Shown here one piece after another: positions 58,603 through 64,000 of a stretch of DNA of 64,000 bases. Within the stretch, counting starts at the first letter, position 1. Every line of letters begins with the position of its first letter. The DNA comes from Mycobacterium decipiens. Its GTDB lineage: Bacteria > Actinomycetota > Actinomycetes > Mycobacteriales > Mycobacteriaceae. The notes below the pieces were generated by a model. It worked only from the letters and a program-made list of their open reading frames with translations, searched no databases and was not told where the DNA came from. The translations under genes and the position numbers were made by a program. The DNA is taken from positions 3,038,001 to 3,102,000 of the forward strand of contig NZ_OY970459.1 of the NCBI RefSeq assembly GCF_963853665.1, given 5' to 3'.

Positions 58603-59882
58603 GTCGCTCTCCCGGCGCGAGCCTGCGTCGCGACGTCCAGCGCAGCCTGGGCTACCTGGTGCGCGGCATCGCGATGTCCCACCCGGGCGGCCGCCGCCGT
58701 CATCGCCGCCAGCCGCGCGGGGTCGGTGAGCAACCCGGCTACCTGCCGGGCCACCAGGTCGGGCGTCAGGGCGGCGTCGGCGACCACCAGGCCGCCCCCC
58801 GCATCGACCACCGGCAACGCATTGAGCCGCTGTTCACCGTTGCCGATCGGCAGCGGCACATAGATGGCCGGCAATCCCACGGCGGATACTTCCGCGACCG
58901 TCATAGCCCCGGAGCGGCAGATCACCAGATCGGCGGCCGCGTAGGCCAGGTCCATCCGGTCGAGATAGGGCACCGCCACGTACGGCGGGTCACCCCGATC
59001 GGGGGTGCGCAGTTCCAGGACGTTCTTGGGTCCGTGGGCGTGCAGCACGGAAATACCCGCGGTCGCGAGGTCAGCGGCGGCGGTGGACACCGCCCGGTTG
59101 AGCGAGACCGCGCCCTGCGAACCGCCGAACACCAGCAGCACCCGCGCGTCGTCGGCGAAGCCGAAATGGGCCCGCGCCTCGGCTCGTAACGCCGCGCGGT
59201 CCAGCGCGGTGATCGACGCCCGGACCGGTACCCCGACCACCTCGGCGCGCCGCAGCCCGGAATCCGGCACCGCGCAGAGCAGCCGGTCTGCGGTGCGGGC
59301 CCCGACCCGGTTGGCCAGCCCGGCCCGGGCGTTGGCTTCGTGGATCACCACCGGGATCCGCCGACGGAGCCGGGGTCGCAACGGCAGGCCGCGGGCGGCC
59401 AGGTAGGCCGGCAGCGCGACGTACCCACCGAAACCGACGACTACGTCGGCGTCGACGGCGTCCAGCACGTTCCGAGTCTCCCGGACGGCGCGCCAGACCC
59501 GCGGTGGCAGCCGGGCCAGGTCGCCGCTGGGCTTGCGCGGCATGGGCACGGGCGTGATCAGTTCTAGGTGGTAGCCGCGGTCGGGCACCAGCTTGGTCTC
59601 CAGTCCGCGCCGGGTACCTAACGCGGTAATCCGGACGTGTGGATCCAACGCGATCAAAGCGTCGGCGACGGCCATCGCGGGCTCGACGTGGCCGGCCGTC
59701 CCGCCGCCGGCGAGAACGACCGACAATGAATCAAAAGACGGCGAGGCGGCACCGGCGGGCCGGGGGTTGCCCCGTGCCCGCCGGCCGGCTGGTTGACCGT
59801 GTCTTTCACCCGTAACGCTGACCTTCCAATGCGCGAACGCGCCGTGGGTGGCGCCGTCCGGCGTGCTGCTGGCCAGCTCCAT
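58599..59882 (-). CDS. murG: lipid II glycosyltransferase MurG, shifted N-terminus
   Basis: Adds GlcNAc to lipid I to make lipid II. Conserved region intact: [90 protein letters not shown]. The usual start, GTG at 59809 overlapping the ftsW stop, reads [16 protein letters not shown] as expected, but a single base appears lost in a C-run near 59762-59766, so that start is out of frame with the enzyme. The frame used here opens at ATG 59882 (GGGGGAG upstream, 427 residues); a TTG at 59726 is a shorter option. Confidence 0.85.
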   Translation of the reverse strand: MELASSTPDGATHGAFAHWKVSVTGERHGQPAGRRARGNPRPAGAASPSFDSLSVVLAGGGTAGHVEPAMAVADALIALDPHVRITALGTRRGLETKLVPDRGYHLELITPVPMPRKPSGDLARLPPRVWRAVRETRNVLDAVDADVVVGFGGYVALPAYLAARGLPLRPRLRRRIPVVIHEANARAGLANRVGARTADRLLCAVPDSGLRRAEVVGVPVRASITALDRAALRAEARAHFGFADDARVLLVFGGSQGAVSLNRAVSTAAADLATAGISVLHAHGPKNVLELRTPDRGDPPYVAVPYLDRMDLAYAAADLVICRSGAMTVAEVSAVGLPAIYVPLPIGNGEQRLNALPVVDAGGGLVVADAALTPDLVARQVAGLLTDPARLAAMTAAAARVGHRDAAHQVAQAALDVATQARAGRAT

Positions 59883-61485
59883 GATGCTCCCCCGCAACCG
59901 GGAGGTGCCCCCTGCCCCGCAAGCGGGTGGTACCCCCAGAACGGGGAACCGGCTGATCAGCTGTGCGGGGTGGCGTGGATCGCGGGGGCTTGTCCATCCG
60001 CCGGGCGGCCTGTCGGGGCGCCTTCAGGGGTGCCTTTCGCGCGGGCTGTGGTTGGGCCGGCTGTAGGTGAGCACGCTTGCGGTCCCGAAACGTCTCGATA
60101 CGAGTCGGTAGATACGGCTCGGGTGGGGGCAGCCGCAGCACCCGGTTTACCTTGTCGTCGCGCCCGGCCCGCAGCGCGGCCACCGCCTCCGGTTCATGGC
60201 GGGCCGCATTGGCGATGATGCCGATCAGCGAAAGTGTTGCGGCCGTGGAGGTTCCACCAGCGGAGATGAGCGGCAGCTGGAGACCGGTGACGGGCAGCAG
60301 CCCGATCACGTAGCCGATGTTGATGAACGCCTGTCCCAGCACCCATAGCGTCGTCGTGGCGGTCAGCAGCCGCAGAAACGGGTCGGCCGACCGACGAGCG
60401 ATGCGCATGCCGGTGTAGGCGAACAATCCGAACAGTCCCAGCAGTCCTACCGCGCCGACGAGGCCCAGCTCCTCACCGATGATTGCGAAGATGAAGTCGT
60501 TGTGGGCGTTGGGCAAGTAGTTCCACTTGGCCACGCCCTGGCCGAGACCATCGCCGAAGATGCCACCCTGGGCCAGCGCGAACTTTGCCTGCCGGGCCTG
60601 ATAGCCGGAGTCTTGCGGATCGTTTTCGGGGTTGAGCCACGACCGCACCCGGTCTGACCGGTAGCCCGCCGACACCGCCAGGACCGCGGCGGAGATGACC
60701 ACCGCTGCCAGTGAGCTGAGGAAGACGCGCAGCGGCAGCCCCGCGTACCACAGCAGGCCCAACAGGATGATGCCCATGGATACCGTCTGTCCGAGGTCGG
60801 GCTGGGCCACAATCAACGCGAGCGCGACGACGGCGGCCGGCACCAGCGGAATCAGCATCTCGCGCAGCGAGGCCCGTTCCATGCGTCGGGCCGCCAGCAG
60901 ATGCGCACCCCAGATCGCAAACGCCATCTTGGCCAGCTCAGAAGGCTGCATCGAGAATCCCGCGACCACGAACCAACCGCGAGAGCCGTTGGCCTCCTTG
61001 CCGATTCCCGGCACCAGCACCAGCACCAGCATCACGATGGTGATCGCGAAACCGGAGAACGCGATGCGCCGCATGAATCGCACCGACATCCGCAAAGAGA
61101 TATAGCCCCCGGCAAGACCGATGACCGTCCACAACACCTGCTTGCCGAAGATCACCCACGCCGATCCGTCGTCGTCATAGGAGCGCACCGCCGATGCCGA
61201 CAGCACCATGATCAGTCCAAGGGTCGTCAGCAGCGCGGCGACCGCGATGATGAGGTGAAAGGAGGTCATCGGCCGGCCCAGCCAGGCGCCGAACCGGGTG
61301 CGTGGCCCCCGCTTCTCGGGCCCAGCAGAACTGCCTTGAACCTTGCCGCCCGCCGGGGCCATCTGCCGCGCCGAATCCTCCGCCTGGCACGTCTCCCCTG
61401 CGTCGTCCGGCTCGGTCCGCCCCTGAGGGGACGTCTCGTCGTTCCGCGTGCTCCGGCGCAGCAGGCGGGTCAGCGCGTCACCCAT
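59806..61485 (-). CDS. ftsW: septal peptidoglycan polymerase FtsW
   Basis: 559 residues, a SEDS-family glycosyltransferase with ten membrane helices that polymerises lipid II at the septum with PBP3. Conserved [37 protein letters not shown] and [13 protein letters not shown] loops. About 70 cytoplasmic residues precede the first helix and a basic, disordered tail follows the last. The tail is longer than in M. tuberculosis and ends in a low-complexity segment (about residues 520-559) that includes a hairpin-like repeat; the stop (59806) sits in the usual overlap with the normal murG start. Confidence 0.95.
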   Translation of the reverse strand: MGDALTRLLRRSTRNDETSPQGRTEPDDAGETCQAEDSARQMAPAGGKVQGSSAGPEKRGPRTRFGAWLGRPMTSFHLIIAVAALLTTLGLIMVLSASAVRSYDDDGSAWVIFGKQVLWTVIGLAGGYISLRMSVRFMRRIAFSGFAITIVMLVLVLVPGIGKEANGSRGWFVVAGFSMQPSELAKMAFAIWGAHLLAARRMERASLREMLIPLVPAAVVALALIVAQPDLGQTVSMGIILLGLLWYAGLPLRVFLSSLAAVVISAAVLAVSAGYRSDRVRSWLNPENDPQDSGYQARQAKFALAQGGIFGDGLGQGVAKWNYLPNAHNDFIFAIIGEELGLVGAVGLLGLFGLFAYTGMRIARRSADPFLRLLTATTTLWVLGQAFINIGYVIGLLPVTGLQLPLISAGGTSTAATLSLIGIIANAARHEPEAVAALRAGRDDKVNRVLRLPPPEPYLPTRIETFRDRKRAHLQPAQPQPARKAPLKAPRQAARRMDKPPRSTPPRTADQPVPRSGGTTRLRGRGHLPVAGEHHGAGQQHAGRRHPRRVRALEGQRYG

Positions 61486-61491
61486 GCCCGC

Positions 61492-62964
61492 CTACCGGTC
61501 CGCGGCGCGCACGGCGGCGGCGAAGGCGTCGCCGCGGTCGGCGTAACCGGTGAACTGGTCGAATGAGGCGCCGGCCGGGGCCAGCAGCACCGTGTCACCG
61601 GGTTTGGCAAGGGTCCGGGCCGCGGCCACGGCAGCGGTCATCACGCGAGCGCCGATGGTCTCGCCGACATTGTCAACTTCTGCCACATGAGCAACAGAAA
61701 CCTCAGCAGTCGCATGCATACCAGCATCCTCGCCTGTCACAACCTGAACGACGGGGACATCGGGCGCGTGTCGTGATAACGCCTCGGCAACCGCTGCGCG
61801 ATCCCGGCCGATCAATACCACTCCGACCAGCCGGGGAGCGATTCTGGCGACCGCGGCGTCTACCGATGCGCCCTTGAGCAGACCACCGGCTACCCAGACC
61901 ACCCGCGGATAGGCCAGCACCGATGCCTCGGCGGCGTGCGGGTTAGTGGCTTTTGAATCGTCGACATATTTGATGCCGTCGCAGACGGTCACCAGCTCGG
62001 CTCGATGTCTGCCCAGCTGAAACGAGGCGATGGCGTCCGCGATCGCACCGGCCGGCACCCCGACAGAGCGGGCCAGGGCCGCCGCGGCCAAGGCGTCGAG
62101 CACGCCGACCGGGCCGGGCACCGGTATCGACGCGACGGGCAGCAGCGTCAGGTCGTCAGCGAAGGCGCGGTCAACCAGCGCTCCGCCGCGGACGCCCAGC
62201 TCCCCCACTGCCGGTTCGCCGAGCCGGAAACCAGCCCGTACCTGCGCGGGCGCGGTGTCCAGCAGGCCAGCCGCCCGGCTGTCATCCAGCCCGACCACCG
62301 CCACCCGGCCGGTCAGCGCTCGGGCTTTGGCCGCGGTGTATTCGGCCATCGTGGGATGCCAGTCCAGGTGGTCTTCGGCGATGTTAAGCACGACGCCCGC
62401 CTCGGGCCGCAACGACGGCGCCCAGTGCAACTGGAAGCTGGACAGCTCGACGGCCAGCAGATCGGCAGGCTCACCCAGCGCGTCCAACACCGGGCTGCCG
62501 ATGTTGCCGCACAGCAGGCTGCTGCGGTCCGCGGCGGTCAACATGGCGTGCAGCATCGACGTCGTGGTGGTCTTGCCGTTAGTGCCCGTCACGACCAGCC
62601 AGCGACGCGGTGGCCCGTAGCACCCGGCGGCATCCAGTCGCCAGGCCAGCTCCACATCACCCCAAATCGGCACGCCCGCCGCGGCGGCCGCGGCCAGCAA
62701 CGGCGTGGCGGGCGAGAAACCGGGGCTGGCGACCGCCAGGGCATACCTCGTTTGCGGGTCAGATATCTGCTGTATGGCGACCGACGTGGGCACGGTCGAC
62801 ACCCCGCTGTCGGCGTAGGAGCGCAGGGTAGCCGGGTTGTCGTCGCACAACGTTGCCGTTGCACCAAGCCGGGTCAGCGCCGCCAGCACCGCCCGGCCGG
62901 TCACACCGCCACCGGCTACCAGCACCGGTGCTCCCGACCGGAGTGGGTCAAGCACGTCAGGCAT
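61492..62964 (-). CDS. murD: UDP-MurNAc-L-Ala--D-Glu ligase MurD
   Basis: 490 residues. Adds D-Glu to UDP-MurNAc-L-Ala. N-terminal UDP domain ([21 protein letters not shown]), central ATP loop [15 protein letters not shown] near residue 130, [26 protein letters not shown] (carbamylated Lys region), C-terminal [17 protein letters not shown] and [13 protein letters not shown]. Start overlaps the mraY stop by eight bases; six bases separate it from ftsW. Confidence 0.96.
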   Translation of the reverse strand: MPDVLDPLRSGAPVLVAGGGVTGRAVLAALTRLGATATLCDDNPATLRSYADSGVSTVPTSVAIQQISDPQTRYALAVASPGFSPATPLLAAAAAAGVPIWGDVELAWRLDAAGCYGPPRRWLVVTGTNGKTTTTSMLHAMLTAADRSSLLCGNIGSPVLDALGEPADLLAVELSSFQLHWAPSLRPEAGVVLNIAEDHLDWHPTMAEYTAAKARALTGRVAVVGLDDSRAAGLLDTAPAQVRAGFRLGEPAVGELGVRGGALVDRAFADDLTLLPVASIPVPGPVGVLDALAAAALARSVGVPAGAIADAIASFQLGRHRAELVTVCDGIKYVDDSKATNPHAAEASVLAYPRVVWVAGGLLKGASVDAAVARIAPRLVGVVLIGRDRAAVAEALSRHAPDVPVVQVVTGEDAGMHATAEVSVAHVAEVDNVGETIGARVMTAAVAAARTLAKPGDTVLLAPAGASFDQFTGYADRGDAFAAAVRAADR

Positions 62965-64000
62965 CGACCGCGGCCAGCCACTCGCCGTAGAACAACGCCA
63001 CGCCGAGACCGCAGGTAATGGCCGTGAGCAGCCAAAAACGAATGATCACCGTGGTTTCGGCCCAGCCGGCCAACTCGAAGTGATGGTGGAAGGGCGCCAT
63101 CCGGAACATCCGGCGCCCGGTGGTCCGGAAGGTCAGGATCTGCAACACCACCGAGGCGATCTCGGCGACGAACAGTGAACCCAGCACCACCGCGAGGATT
63201 TCGGTGCGGCTGGTCACCGACAACCCCGCGATAATGCCGCCCAACGCCAGGGACCCGGTGTCACCCATGAAGATCTTGGCGGGCGCGGCGTTCCACCACA
63301 AAAAACCGATGCAGGCGCCAGCGGTCGCGGCCGCGATGAGCGCCAAATCCAGCGGATCGCGCACGTTGTAGCAGCCCAGGCCCGGCGCGGTAACGCACGC
63401 GTTGCGGTATTGCCAAAAGGTGATCAGCACATAGGCCGCGGTGACCATCGCCATGCTGCCTGCGGCCAGACCATCCAGGCCGTCGGTGAAGTTGACCGCG
63501 TTCGACCAGGCACTGACGATGACCAGGCAGAACAGCACAAACAGCGCCGGGGCCAGGGTGACCGTGGCGATCTCACGCACGTAGGAAAGCTCGGCGCTGC
63601 CCGGTGTCAGACCGGCGGGATTGTGGAATTGCAGCGCCAGCACACCGAACAGCACCGCGGCGGTGATCTGACCGACCGTCTTGGCCGTCTTGTTCAGCCC
63701 GAGGTTGCGCGACCTTCGAATCTTGATCAGATCGTCGACGAATCCGACGCCTCCCAGCGCCGTTGCCAGGCCCAGCACCAACAAGCCCGATGCCGATATG
63801 CCTTCGCCGTCAAATGCCAGCCCGGCAAGGTGGGTGCCCAGGTACCCCGCCCAGATGCCGGCCAGAATCGCCACACCACCCATTGACGGCGTGCCCCGCT
63901 TGGTGTGGTGGCTGGGTGGGCCGTCCTCGCGGATCTGGTGGCCGAAGCCCTGCTTGGTGAACAACCGGATCAGCACCGGCGTCAGCAGGATGGACACCGT
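62957..64000 (-). CDS. mraY: phospho-MurNAc-pentapeptide transferase MraY (partial, 5' end off window)
   Basis: 347 residues visible; the first ~13 residues lie beyond the window. Transfers phospho-MurNAc-pentapeptide to the lipid carrier, making lipid I. Polytopic, with [25 protein letters not shown] loop (here [21 protein letters not shown]), [22 protein letters not shown] (catalytic Asp), [12 protein letters not shown] and [10 protein letters not shown]. Target of several nucleoside antibiotics. Overlaps the murD start. Confidence 0.96.
   Translation of the reverse strand, partial: TVSILLTPVLIRLFTKQGFGHQIREDGPPSHHTKRGTPSMGGVAILAGIWAGYLGTHLAGLAFDGEGISASGLLVLGLATALGGVGFVDDLIKIRRSRNLGLNKTAKTVGQITAAVLFGVLALQFHNPAGLTPGSAELSYVREIATVTLAPALFVLFCLVIVSAWSNAVNFTDGLDGLAAGSMAMVTAAYVLITFWQYRNACVTAPGLGCYNVRDPLDLALIAAATAGACIGFLWWNAAPAKIFMGDTGSLALGGIIAGLSVTSRTEILAVVLGSLFVAEIASVVLQILTFRTTGRRMFRMAPFHHHFELAGWAETTVIIRFWLLTAITCGLGVALFYGEWLAAVDA

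Overview
The window is chromosomal DNA of a slow-growing Mycobacterium close to, but not the same as, the M. tuberculosis complex. This rests on high GC, PE/PPE/PE_PGRS genes, the mycothiol gene mshC, a Pup-proteasome locus, Wag31, and gene order that follows M. tuberculosis Rv2090 to Rv2156c almost step by step. Protein differences (for example in PrcA, PrcB and HisG) and several insertions, deletions and decayed genes rule out M. tuberculosis itself. Comparisons with M. tuberculosis are from memory, not from a search.

Layout. 0-8 kb: 5'-3' exonuclease, DUF4333 membrane protein, helicase HelY, TatC/TatA, and the WYL regulators PafC/PafB. 7.9-16 kb: a disturbed region. An internally deleted pafA copy (7.9-8.3 kb) and a full-length but frameshifted pafA copy (13.5-14.9 kb) flank an island with a secreted acidic repeat protein, IS3 and ISL3 remnants and a PE and a PPE gene; a decayed PE_PGRS follows. 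16-25 kb: prcA, prcB, pup, dop, a DUF2314 protein, two conserved genes and the proteasomal ATPase mpa. 25-32 kb: lppK, DUF503, trmI, a RecB-type nuclease, a thioesterase, a 54-bp tandem repeat, a flavin disulfide reductase, and hisG/hisE. 32-38 kb: PPE37 behind an IdeR-type iron box, a small remnant of metH, a PAC2-family gene, a frameshifted PE_PGRS and an SDR gene. 38-50 kb: mshC, cysQ, a vapBC pair, uppP, lppL, pyrD, an M20 peptidase, tRNA-Leu and a phosphoribosyltransferase. 50-64 kb: the division and cell-wall (dcw) cluster, read leftward: mraY, murD, ftsW, murG, murC, ftsQ, ftsZ, pgeF-like, yggS-like, sepF, yggT-like, wag31.

How the genes fit together. Dop deamidates Pup, PafA should ligate it to substrates, Mpa unfolds the tagged protein and PrcAB degrades it. 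All parts look intact except PafA, whose two copies are both damaged. This is the most striking feature, but one lesion is a single base and could be a sequence error. The dcw cluster supplies lipid II synthesis (MraY, MurD, MurG, MurC), septal glycan polymerisation (FtsW, FtsQ) and Z-ring and polar growth control (FtsZ, SepF, Wag31). UppP recycles the lipid carrier. MshC and CysQ belong to cysteine and mycothiol metabolism.

Limits: no searches were run. Frameshifts are inferred from how reading frames join and from remembered family sequences.
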